Shown here in pieces: positions 21,375 to 31,700 of a stretch of 64,000 nt of DNA. This DNA comes from Scalesia atractyloides (taxonomy: Eukaryota > Streptophyta > Magnoliopsida > Asterales > Asteraceae). The DNA is taken from assembly GCA_947069175.1 (NCBI GenBank), contig CAMTDV010000023.1:88815563-88879562 (forward strand). The letters are read 5' to 3'. A program made the translations under genes and the position numbers. The notes beneath the pieces were generated by a model. It was not told the origin of the DNA. It did no database searches and was given only the letters and a program-made list of their open reading frames with translations. How positions within the stretch are numbered: position 1 is the first letter of the stretch; every line of letters starts with the position of its first letter.

Positions 21375-22870
21375 CTAGTTAGAAAACCAAATCATTTTGA
21401 GAAGATCCACAAGCACTAGAAAACGCACGTTTCTAACGGGTTTCGTTAACAAATCCGCCACGTTTGCATCAGTGTGGATTTGCTCAAGCTTCACGAGACC
21501 CTTTTCATAGCAATCACGGATAAAATGAACCTTAATATTTATGTGCTTGGTTTTGGAGTGGAAAACAGGGTTTATTACGATTTGGATAGCGGCATCATTA
21601 TCACAATAGATGGTGGTGTTTAGATAAGTCAAACCGTAATCCGCAAGCTGGTGTTGCATCCATAAAACCTGGGAGCAGCAAGCAGAAGCTGCGACATATT
21701 TTGATTCCGCAGTAGAAAGTGAGACCGTCTGTTGCTTCTTGCATTGCCACGAGATTAAGCGATCTCGTAAGAATTCACAACCAGCTAAAGTTGAGCGCAT
21801 ATCCCTATCTGTACTTCCTAGATTACTGTCAGAGAAAGCAAACAGTTCAAATTTAGAATGTTTAGGATACCATAGACCTAGTGATGGTGCCCCTTTTAGG
21901 TACCTAAAAATTCGTTTAACAACATGTAAATGAGAGAGTTTAGGAGTAGCCTAATAACGAGCACACTGGCAGACGGCAAACATGATATCTGGCAGACTTG
22001 CAGTGAGATACATGAGTGAACCAATCATTGAGCGATACATAGTCGGATTAACAGGCGTTCCTTCAGCATCTTCATTTAGCAAAGGCCGCTCTGCAATAGG
22101 TGAAGCCAGGGGCTTTAAATCTGTAAGCTTGAATTTCGCAAGAACGTCATGGACATATTTTCCTTGATGAATCAAGATTCCTTGCGGGCTTTGACGAACT
22201 TGAAGTCCCAAAAACATGGTCATCTCCCCCAAAGGGCTCATCTCAAATTTCTTCTTCGTAATTTCTTCAAATTCACGACACAAAGCATCATTCGTAGAAC
22301 AAAAAATGATATCATCTACATAAATTTGAGCAAGAATAATGTCCTTGTCAACACATTTGATGAACAGGGTTTGATCAATGGTTCCCCGAGTGTATCCATG
22401 AGCAAGCAGATGCTCTGTGAGAGTTGCGTACCATGCGCGAGGCGCTTGATGCAACCCATACAAAGCTTTATCTAATTTATTAAGGCTTGTCAGGATCAGT
22501 AAACCCGGTGGTTGTGCCACATAGATTTTCTCTTTCACCGTTCCGTAGAGAAACACAGTCTTAACATCCATTTGATAAACAGTGAAATCCATGTAAGATG
22601 CATATGCCAAGAAGATGCGGATAGCCTCCAAACGAGCGGCCGGTGGATAGACCTCATTGTAGTCTAAGCCTTCAATCTGACGAAAACCCTGAACCACCAG
22701 TCAACCTTTATTTCGACCAATGACTCCAGTTTCATCCTGTTTGTTACGGAAAACCCAGTGAGTTCCGAGAGCACGTTTTCCTTGAGGCAGCTTCACCAAT
22801 TGCCAAACACCAAGCTTCTCAAATTGATTAAGTTCTTCATGCATAGCATCTACCCAGCATGGTTCTTGCA
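21375..22870 (-). pseudogene. E2 reverse transcriptase and RNase H
   Basis: Nearly continuous minus-strand frame. RT starts before 22703 (GTHWVFRNKQDETG), has a stop at about 22703, then MVQGFRQIEGLDYNEVYPPA, YQMDVKTVFLYG, ALYGLHQAPRAWY and the catalytic loop IYVDDIIF near 22312-22335. KYVHDVLAKF and MIGSLMYLT follow. One in-frame stop at 21951-21953 separates this from RNase H in the same frame (SDSNLGST, RLISWQCKKQQTVSLSTAES, YCDNDAAI, DANVADLLTKP) ending at 21375. These domains copied element RNA into DNA. All core catalytic residues I can see remain; only a few stops are present. Confidence 0.88.
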
Positions 22871-23005
22871 AAGCAACATCAATACTTTTAGGTTCAATTT
22901 GTGAAATGAAGCAAGAGTAGAGACAAATATTGATACCCTTGATTGGTTGCGGGTTCGAACAATAGCATTAACAGGACCAATAATATGTTTAATAGGATGG
23001 TCACG

Positions 23006-24056
23006 CTATAGACGCTGCGGAATTGGTGTAGCAGGAACAGGAAGAGCCGGTTGCAAATTGGTAACATTTGCGGAAGCAACTCCAGAAGACTCCCCCTCAT
23101 TAGTTACACCAGTAGGAATATTGGTGGATGAATCAACGGAACAATCTGGCGGAGTAGGCTCAGGAAACAGAGATGAATCCAAGACATCAGGAGGAGTAGA
23201 CCCTTCGTTTGTCGTAGGAGCCTTTGTGACAGAAGCCTCAACTACAGGAGAATCATCCTGAGAAGTCTGATTCAGTGCTGGCTCTTGAGATTGCGATACT
23301 GAGCAAGAAGTAGATACAGCATCATTAAATCCAGGTGGATCCACACTCAGCTGCTTTAACGTCTCATGTAGTTGTGAAGCATCAGCATCGTCTTCAGGTG
23401 AGATGGGCATAGTTGGAAGGTTAGAAATTTGACTTTTACTTGCAGACACAGTTGAAGGAACATTAACATGGTTAAACAATGTGGAATAATCATACAGCAA
23501 GTCAGGACCGATGCGTGTGTCCTTGGGATTTTCCCAGCCAAGCCACATTGTAGGTTTCAACCACCATTTTCTTAATCTTGTTATAAACACGGTATGAAGT
23601 ATTTTTGGAATATCCAAGAAGATGCATGGGTCCCCGCGTGATTCAAATTTCCCTTTAGCGTCCATGGGCAGAAGAACACAAGGGAAACCGAACTTGCGAA
23701 ATTGCTTGACCGAAGGTGTGCGACCTTCAACCACTTCGTATGGAGTTTTGATGTGTCGTTTATTGATCAGGGCATGATTCTGAATATAACATGCGGTATT
23801 GATTGCTTCTGCCCAGAAAATGAGAGGTAGTTCAGATTCAACCAGCATAGTACGTGCAGCTTCAATTAGTGTTCGATTTCTGCGTTCTGCAACCCATTCT
23901 GCTGTGGAGTTCTGGCTGCACTAAACTGGCGGTCGATACCCTTGGAGGAACAGAAAGAATTTAAGGTAGCATTCTTAAATTATGTTCCATTGTCACACCA
24001 AATGGCCTTCACAGTGGTGTCTATCTTGTTTTCCATAAGCGTGACAAACTGTTTGA
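23006..24056 (-). pseudogene. E2 integrase C-terminal half and linker to RT
   Basis: From 24056 a frame reads VKQFVTLMENKIDTTVKAIW, then the catalytic-Asp motif WCDNGT followed by a stop, and RTPQQNG near 23920 just before the catalytic Glu region, which is garbled. 23848-23006 then gives LPLIFWAEAINTACYIQN, KTPYEVVEGRTPSVKQFR (the GKGY-like copia integrase tail) and a Ser/Thr/Pro-rich linker ending at PATPIPQRL. Frameshifts at about 24057 and 23849 break integrase. It would have joined element DNA into the host chromosome. Confidence 0.8.
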
Positions 24057-24790
24057 CTAACTCAGTGGTTTCAGTTTTATGTGTAAGAAAGAAAACCAGG
24101 TGAATCGCGAGTAGTCATCAATAATAACCAGACAATATGCCTTCCCGCCAATGCTCAGAATGTCTGTCGGACCAAAGAGATCCATGTGAAGCAGTTCTAA
24201 GACTTGAGACGTTGAAGGAGCGGCTTTAGATTTTTGTGGCTGGCGATGTTGTTTCTCATGTGCACATGATTCACACTTTTCAACCTGCATAAATTCGCGA
24301 ACTGGTAGATCTCTGACTAAACCACCTTTTGCAAGACGATTTAAGTTCTTCATGTTGATGTGTCCCAATCGACTATGCCATAGCATTGCATCATGTTTAG
24401 CTGTAGACGAGAATAGGAAAGTGAGCTTGTCAGAGGGAGCCTTATTCATGTCGATGACATATGCATTTGCTTTTCGTGTAGCTTGAAGAAGAACCCAATC
24501 ATCCGGAATAATAAGACCTGGTTTTAGCACATAACACCCTTTCTTGGTAAACAGGACATCCAAATGATTGTCACAGAGTTGAGACACACTCAAAAGACTG
24601 TGCTTCAATTCTGGTACGTAGTTAACATTCTTAAAACTGAGGGCTCCGTTGCATACTGTTCCTCTCATAGTGATCTTCCCCGTTTCACCACCTACGAAGG
24701 AGATAAACCCGCCATCGAAAAACTGAATGTCGTTCAACTGCGAGATATCCCCAGTCATGTGCCTGGAACAGCCACTGTCAATATACCATA
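24057..24790 (-). pseudogene. E2 protease active site, pre-integrase and integrase N-terminus
   Basis: At about 24787-24745 the minus strand reads LWYIDSGCSRHMTGDI, an intact copia protease active site (DSG). In the same frame follow LSFKNVNYVPELKHSLLSVS, the GAG-pre-integrase zinc-binding segment MLWHSRLGHINMKNL, CESCAHEKQHR, and the integrase core start LLHMDLFGP and VIIDDYSRFTW. The frame is lost at 24057. The continuous run of about 240 codons is one of the best preserved parts of E2. Confidence 0.88.
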
Positions 24791-24836
24791 GTCTGACAAG
24801 AGTGCGCCAGAGTTATTCCTGCACATTTCAACAGGT

Positions 24837-25319
24837 TTAGTTAGAGGCTGCAACCCAGGCCATTGAAGATCTAGGCATGCCATTGGCATCAACATAAGTA
24901 ACCTCACGGAAAAGTAAATTAGTTGAGGATGAGGTTGATGGTGCTTTTGATTTGTTTGATATAGGAACAGAAGACTGAGTCTTGGTCAAGAGCTTAGGTC
25001 TCCAAGTTAACGAATCAGTCTTCTGCACAATCCTTGGAGTGCTAGAAGGATTCGTGGAACCTGAAGGTCTTGAAGATTTATGAGATTGTTTCTTAGCCAT
25101 GTTCCAGTCTTGATCAGAAGACTTAGCCACATCGAATCAAGCCTGCGGTAGGCGATTAGGCATAGCCTTCTGATATTTTGAGTATAATGTTTTAAACGGT
25201 ATAAAAGGCTTTTGACAATTTCGCGCAATATGCCCCGGAGATCCATAGTTGAAACAGGTTTGCCTCTTTTGAAAGAAAACAGTCCGTTCAACTTGGGAAA
25301 TTCAAGGCAATTTGTCTGT
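24837..25319 (-). pseudogene. E2 gag C-terminus with second zinc knuckle
   Basis: The minus-strand reading just after the E3 insertion gives CFNYGSPGHIARNC (25256-25215), a CX2CX4HX4C nucleocapsid knuckle in which the second Cys is Tyr (TAT for TGT). A basic Ser/Lys-rich tail follows (AKKQSHKSSRPSGS..) to 24837. A stop at about 25137 interrupts it. The knuckle would bind genomic RNA; the Tyr change should abolish zinc binding at that position. Confidence 0.75.
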
Positions 25320-25506
25320 CAGTTTTGTAACATTTGTAAAAAACGGGTTTTCCAAACCCACTCCGGTTGTAATCAAATATCAAGTTATAAATGTTCGTTG
25401 CGTAATTATGTCTATTTTGATTCTTAATGATACATAATTAATAAACAAACTAAACTATAAAAGTTATAATTGATAAAAAATAAAAATAAAATAATTAAAA
25501 ATAAAA

Positions 25507-25591
25507 TGAGGCTGCCGAGACTTGAACCCGGGTCAGCCGGGTTAAAACCCAAAGACTTAACACACACACATAACCACTCCGCCACTTGTTG
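25507..25591 (-). other. Inverted class-II tRNA-like module in E3 5' LTR
   Basis: The minus strand shows A box TGGCGGAGTGG (25584-25574) and, 56 nt on, B box GGTTCAAGTCT (25528-25518). The extra spacing and the GGGTTTTAACCC stem before the T arm resemble a Ser/Leu tRNA with a long variable arm. The 3' LTR copy (33678-33760) has a perfect T arm CCGGG-TTCGAGT-CCCGG. Acceptor ends do not pair. Confidence 0.7.
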
Positions 25592-26430
25592 TTTTCTGTC
25601 AACTCTAGGAAACAAATGAATTTATAGTCAATCATAGATCAACCGGTTGCGCCAAACAAAAACCGTAATCGGCTATTCAACCGTCCAAAACGTTTGAGTA
25701 ATCACGAATTCTGGTTTATAACCGATGCACCGACGATTCTAATCAATTCAGACTTGAATTAACTTAAATTTTGATGATAATCGGTTTTTATAACCGAAGT
25801 TATTCAATTTCTGAGCTACGCCAATAATTGGTTCTTCTCTCGACTTAAAATCATCCGCATAACCTTCGATATCACTTTCGCTACTCATTCAGTTCGTCAG
25901 AAAAACTTTTTGAACTCGCCGGAAAATCTCTGCAAGTCGCCGGAAAACCGAGACCTTCATTAATACGATAAATACTTCGATTATTTCTATTTCAAACCGT
26001 TGTTAGACTGTTACTAACCTCAAACCAACAATCAGAATCAATCCCAGACGTCAGAGCCGGAATATTCAGCTCTCGCCGGAAAACATCTGGAATTTCCAAT
26101 CTCACGCGGTGAATCGGTATGAACATTCAAAACTTCTGTTAATCCTTGTTTAGTACCCCACTTTCATATCTAATTAATCAAAACTGGTAATTGACCTGAA
26201 CAGAGGAAACTCATAAAACAGAGCCGACGCCTTGCCAGAATTTCTGTGATAAATCATTCCTCCGGTATGTTTACTTCCAACACCGTCTCTGCCATTTCAT
26301 TTTAGTCTTATGAATGATTGTTAATCGTTTAAAAGCAAGAAACAAATGAGTAAACAGTTGACTGTAAATTCAGCGAAGAAGATGAAGTGTGATAATAATA
26401 TAAGATTAATTAAAATCAGTATTATGAACG

Positions 26431-26844
26431 GGTTAGACACACAGTCCAGCGGTGGACTGTGTGCACATACAAAACACACGCCGCGAGTTCGATCCTTGAC
26501 ACACGTATGCCTCGTAATTAAAATGTTCTTTTTCTAAAATGAACCGGATCCTTTTCGCAATTAGATGTTAAGTATAAGAAAAATCTGTATATTAAACAAG
26601 TTAGACACACAGTCCAGCGGTGGACTGTGTGTAACGATAAAGCAAAGGTCTCGGGTTCGAGACCTGTTGGTGACACCGGTTCGATGATATAAAATATTTT
26701 TGAAAATAAAAGAATTTTGAATAAACTGAGTTAGTATATAAGTATAATTAAAAACAGAATTATTTCAGGTTAGACACGTAGCTCAGTTGGTAGAGCTGCG
26801 TGCACGCGAACCAGAGGTCTCGGGTTCGAGCCTCACCCGGCGCA
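26431..26844 (+). other. Array of three tRNA-like modules in E3 5' LTR
   Basis: Modules start GGTTAGACAC (or AGTTAGACAC) at 26431, 26599 and 26768. A-box positions: CAGTCCAGCGG at 26442, CAGTCCAGCGG at 26610, TAGCTCAGTTGG (consensus) at 26779. B-box positions: AGTTCGATCC at 26486, GGTTCGAGACC at 26654, GGTTCGAGCC at 26823. The A-to-B distance is 44 nt in all three, as in an intron-less tRNA. Each D arm is lengthened into a stem of about 10 bp (ACACAGTCCA/TGGACTGTGT). Runs of five T follow at 26529, 26697 and 26914. Acceptor stems are absent. Confidence 0.85.
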
Positions 26845-27423
26845 TACAATTACACAATAAAACGGTCAACAAGTCAAACGGTCAACGGTCAACGGTCGCA
26901 AAAAGTCAACATATTTTTATATTTTAATTTATTTAATTTAATTTAAAAATCAATTAAAAATACTTAAAAATAATGTTTTTAAAGATAGGAAATAGCCTTA
27001 AACTCACAAAAATATATCTAAAAATCTTATTAAAATTATTAATAAAATCCACTCATTTACCAAATTTTCCGTTATTATTTAGGTTAGTTAAATCTCGTTG
27101 TTCAATCCTTTCAACTCGTGCGCATCTCATCATCTCCAACCAAACGCACCCAATGTGAGTGAATCTTTACAAATTCCCCATTTTAATCACGTTTTTGGGG
27201 TGTATCATGTGTCTTGCCATTTATTATATTTAAATCATTGTGCATACGTCATATCATGAACAAATGTGTATTCAGCTTGTTTCAACTGTTTGTGTGGTTA
27301 TTGTTAGATTTAATTATTATTTCCAGTACATGCAAGTTCATAGGCCGCCGCTCCCCATTACATTATGAGCGTTGAGCATGTTCCCCATTACATTATGAGC
27401 GTGAACCTGGCGTGCCAACATAC

Positions 27424-27516
27424 GATCGGCTCCGTTTGATTGAGCCTTGATCGCACAGACATTTATCATTTTCAGTACATGCAATACGATCGGCTCCGTT
27501 TGATTGAGCCTTGATC
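27424..27516 (+). repeat. Duplicated hairpin in the E3 LTR
   Basis: GATCGGCTCC..GAGCCTTGATC at 27424-27452 and again at 27488-27516 (64-bp period). Each copy can fold with GATC/GATC and GGCTC/GAGCC arms. The 3' LTR has the same pair at 35589 and 35652. E4 and E6 carry the block once. Confidence 0.75.
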
Positions 27517-27979
27517 GCACAGTTTCATTCATGTTATATATTTATGCAAGTTATTATATGTCATTGTATGTTATAGTTTGTGGTTGACATTGTTACTGAT
27601 TGATTATTTACATTTGCTCACTTATGATTATGCACAATTTTTCCTTGATAAAATAATAAGAAAATCAATAATAAATGTTTATCTAACAAGGTTCACTCGC
27701 CAACTTATGTTGACCCAAAAACCCCCATTTTTACATATGATATAGGTGAACCAGCTGCAACAAGAAACACATAGGATTGGCCTAGAAGAATAAAATGATT
27801 TAGAGCTTAGAATTGTTTAGTTGGTTATTTTTCTTTGTATTTGTATGGACATGTTTGGATTATTGGGAATGTAATTTTGACTTTAATAAATATGAAACAT
27901 ATTAGTAAATATCATGAGCTTTGGTGATAACCCAATTATGCCCCAACTCTTATTCCGATGCGGGTCGGGGTGTGACAGA

Positions 27980-27993
27980 TTGGTATCAGAGCC
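27980..27993 (+). promoter_or_regulatory. E3 primer binding site (initiator tRNA-Met)
   Basis: TTGGTATCAGAGCC lies two bases after the 5' LTR end and matches the 3' end of plant initiator tRNA-Met, the usual primer for Tekay-type chromoviruses. Confidence 0.92.
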
Positions 27994-28792
27994 ATGACTA
28001 TAGGGATATAGGATAGGTTATTAGACCCTTAGAGCCTATACTATAGTTGATTAGAAAGTTTTTAGATTTTTGTGTGTTACATGCCAAATTTCATGATGTT
28101 TATATGTTTTATGTTAAATGTTACATTCAATGTTATGCAAGCATGTTCATAAGTATATATTATCATATAATGCCTATCATGAATCATATTCTCATAACAT
28201 ATCATATCCATGAAAGTACACACCACATCATTTTCATGATTGCTTTTACAATGATTTTTGTATTTTCAAATCTCATCAAAGTGAGTTCTCATGACGGGCA
28301 TGTAGTAACTGGAAGGGTACCAGTACCGATAGTCGGAACGTCCTGTCTAGGCTGGCATTCGTATAAATCCAAAATAAAGGACCAGTTTGCCTACCTGGGG
28401 ACTAACGATGAGAGTACGAAGTACCTATTAGGCCAAAGCATGCTATACCAAACGTCGTGTGAGCTAACCCCACTTTGAGTTGTCATTGTGTCTACACCTG
28501 GACACATTCCGACCATACATCTCGTAAACATATTTTGTGGTTTGCATTCGGGTGATGCGAGTGTTAAATCGCCAATACTAATGTGAATCCTACCAAGCCA
28601 ATAGTCATGGGGGCCCACATGACTATACAGGTGAAGGTATGGGGGACATTTGAGGCCCAACATGAGCAAACCCAAGACATCCTATGGATGTAGTTGCATT
28701 ATTGATATTTATGTTATTTTCATTTTCGTAAAGACACATGACACCTAAAAAGACTCCATAAACTCACAATCTTCTTATGTATGTTCCTGTAG
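27994..28792 (+). other. E3 untranslated leader
   Basis: About 800 nt between primer site and gag start, without a convincing ORF. It is shared with E4 (48781-49576), including the GGAACGTCCTGTCTAGGC block (28337 region). A cut-back copy of it lies at 41310-41680. It presumably holds packaging signals of the genomic RNA; that is inference from position. Confidence 0.7.
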
Positions 28793-31700
28793 ATGTCGAC
28801 TAGACAACAACGAGGGAGTAAAAGATCAGGAAGGTCTCACGAACGCTTGGCCACACAAATCGCGAAACAAATGGCCGCGGTGCTTCCTGACATTGTGGTT
28901 CAAGTACAACAAGCTCTCGCCACAAATCCCACTAATCCTCCCCAACAACATGACCAGAACATCGGAAACCCTCCTACCAGCAAGTGCTCATACAAACATT
29001 TCAAGTCTTGCGATCCTCCTAAATTTGAAGGGACCGAAGGTGTCACTGCTCTCCTCCACTGGTTTGAGGAAATGGAAAACACCTTCCTCAACTGCGATTG
29101 TCCTGAGGATCGCAAGGTTCGATACGCCACCGGGAGACTATTTGGTGTAGCTCTCACCTGGTGGAATACTGAAAAGGGGAAGAGGGGAATTGATGATGCA
29201 ATGGCCTTAACATGGGAGGAGTTAAGGGAAATCACGACGAGGCGATTCTGTCCTAGAAGTGAGATTAAGAAGCTAGAGGACGAATTTCATTCTTTAAAGC
29301 AAAAGGAGGGAGATCATACCTCCTACAACAAGAGGTTCTTAGAGTTGAACCAAATGGTCCCTAATTTTTTTACCCCAGTTTATCGCTTGATCGAGCATTA
29401 TATTCGAGGTCTTACCTCGAAAATTCAAGATTCAGTCCTCAACACTTCGCTAGCAACACTTGAAGCTGCTATGGAGCTAGCGACTGAACTGACCGAGAAT
29501 CGAATTCGCAACGGTAAGTTTAAAGAGGAGAAGAAGAAAGCCCCCATTGAGGGCCAAACATCAAACCATTCCATCTCCTCCTCTAAGTTTGCTAACAAGA
29601 GGAAGCGTAACACCAGAAACTTCGCTGTTACACAAACCAATTTCCCTATTCCTGCTGCACCCATTACCCAAGTCGCCCCTCCACCTGCACCATACAAAAG
29701 ACCATACTCTGGCCCGTTACCAAAATGCAACCGTTGCCAATACCACCATTTTCTTGATCACCCCTGCCAACATTGCACCGGCTGTGGTCGCGCAGGTCAT
29801 ACTGTTCAAACCTGCCGCATGCCTCAGCGAACGAACCTCCACCAGCCTTCAACCCAAACCCACCAACAAATAATGGGTCAAGCCCAACAACGCCTACTAT
29901 TACCACCTACCCAGCATTTAGCCCAAACATACTACCAACCCAACTATCCTATGGTACAACCTATGCGGGCTTGCTACAATTGTGGAGACCCAAGTCATTT
30001 TAGAAACACTTGTCCAAGGCTGGTGAACATTATTCATGCTCAGGCCCAAGCCAATCCGGTGAATCAAGCGAACCAAGCTCCTCCACCTGCAAGAGGAAGA
30101 GCTTTCAACATCAACGCTAATCAGGCTAGAGCTGACGGCAATGTGGTTAACGGTACGTTCCTTATCAATGGTAGATATGCATCCATGTTGTTTGATACTG
30201 GCGCGGATAAAAGTTTTGTGTCCTTAGAGTTTGAACCCATCCTAAACCAAAATCGTGATAAGCTCATGGAATCCATAACAGTAGAAGTTGCTGACGGGAA
30301 ACCAGTCTCATTAAACTCTATTATACGCAACTGTACACTCACCTTAAACGACCACGATTTTTCAGTTGACCTTATTCCTATGAAGTTGGGAAGTTTTGAT
30401 ATCATAATTGGTATGGACTGGCTCAGACAACATCAGGCAGAAGTTGTATGCCGCGAAAAATTTATACGCATTACTCTTTCAAACGGTCAGACTCTACGAA
30501 TCTTTGGAGAAACCTCGTCGAAAGGGCTCAGATTAATGTCCTGTCTTCGAGCTCAAAAATATCTTCGCAAGAATTATGTCGCGTTTTTAGCTCATATCGT
30601 CAAAAAGGGAACCATGGAGAAGAAACTTGAAGACATTCCTATAGTAAAAGATTTTCCGCAAGTTTTTCCTGACGACATTTCAGGACTTCCTCCAGTAAGA
30701 GAAGTCGAATTCCGCATTGATCTTATACCTGGTGCTACACCAGTTGCAAAGTCTCCTTATAGGTTAGCTCCCTCTGAAATGCAAGAGCTAGCCAGTCAAT
30801 TGCAAGAGTTGACTGACAAAGGGTTCATACGCCCTAGCTCCTCGCCTTGGGGTGCACCTGTCCTTTTTGTGAAGAAGAAAGATGGATCGTTTCGCATGTG
30901 TATCGATTACAGAGAACTCAACAAGTTAACAATCAAGAATCGCTATCCATTACCTCGCATTGATGATCTTCTTGACCAACTTCAAGGTGCCAGCTGCTTT
31001 TCAAAAATCGACCTTCGATCTGGTTATCATCAACTTAGAGTACACGAAGAAGACGTCCCAAAGACTGCTTTCCGAACTCGTTATGGTCATTATGAATTTA
31101 TGGTCATGCCATTTGGTTTAACCAACGCTCTAGCTGTCTTCACGGATCTAATGAACAGAGTCTGCAAACCTTTTCTCGATCGTTTTGTTATAGTCTTCAT
31201 CGACGACATCCTCATTTATTCAAAGTCTAAGTCTGATCATGAACGACATCTTCGACTCATCCTTAGACTTCTAGAGAATGAAAAGCTTTACGCCAAGTTC
31301 TCCAAATGCGAATTTTGGTTAAAAGAGGTACAATTCCTTGGACATGTAGTCAATGACAAGGGAATACATGTCGACCCCTCAAAGATCAAAGCGGTACAAG
31401 AATGGCAAGCGCCACGTACACCAACTGAAGTAAGATCTTTTCTTGGTTTGGCTGGTTATTATCGTCGTTTTATTTCAAACTTCTCTCGCATTGCTGTACC
31501 ACTCACGGCTTTAACTCATAAGGGAAAACCTTTCATATGGGGACCCAAGCAAGAAGAAGCCTTCCAAACCCTTAAACAAAAACTCTATGATGCACCAATC
31601 CTCACTCTTCCTGAAGGTTGTGATGACTTCGTGGTTTATTGCGACGCGTCAGGGCAAGGATTAGGCTGTGTCCTATTGCAAAGAGGAAAGGTTATAGCTT

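Larger units (their letters stand above)
25326..27977 (+). repeat. E3 5' LTR
   Basis: 2652 bp, mostly AT-rich. It contains an inverted tRNA-like module at 25507-25591, three direct tRNA-like modules at 26431-26844, and a doubled hairpin block (GATCGGCTCC..) at 27424 and 27488. A 30-bp tandem of TTCCCCATTACATTATGAGC lies near 27352-27402. No clear TATA box was found where E4 and E6 have one. Confidence 0.95.

Noticed and set aside
26768..26844. Functional tRNA gene
   Set aside because: The A and B boxes and spacing are good, but the 5' (AGACACG) and 3' (CCGGCGC) acceptor arms do not pair and no standard anticodon loop with T33 is found. It is called tRNA-like only.
29425..29906. Minus-strand and alternate-frame ORFs across E3 gag, and similar ones across E4 gag (47449-48175)
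   Set aside because: Shadows of the gag reading frame in GC-richer sequence; no motif support and they vanish in the other copy.
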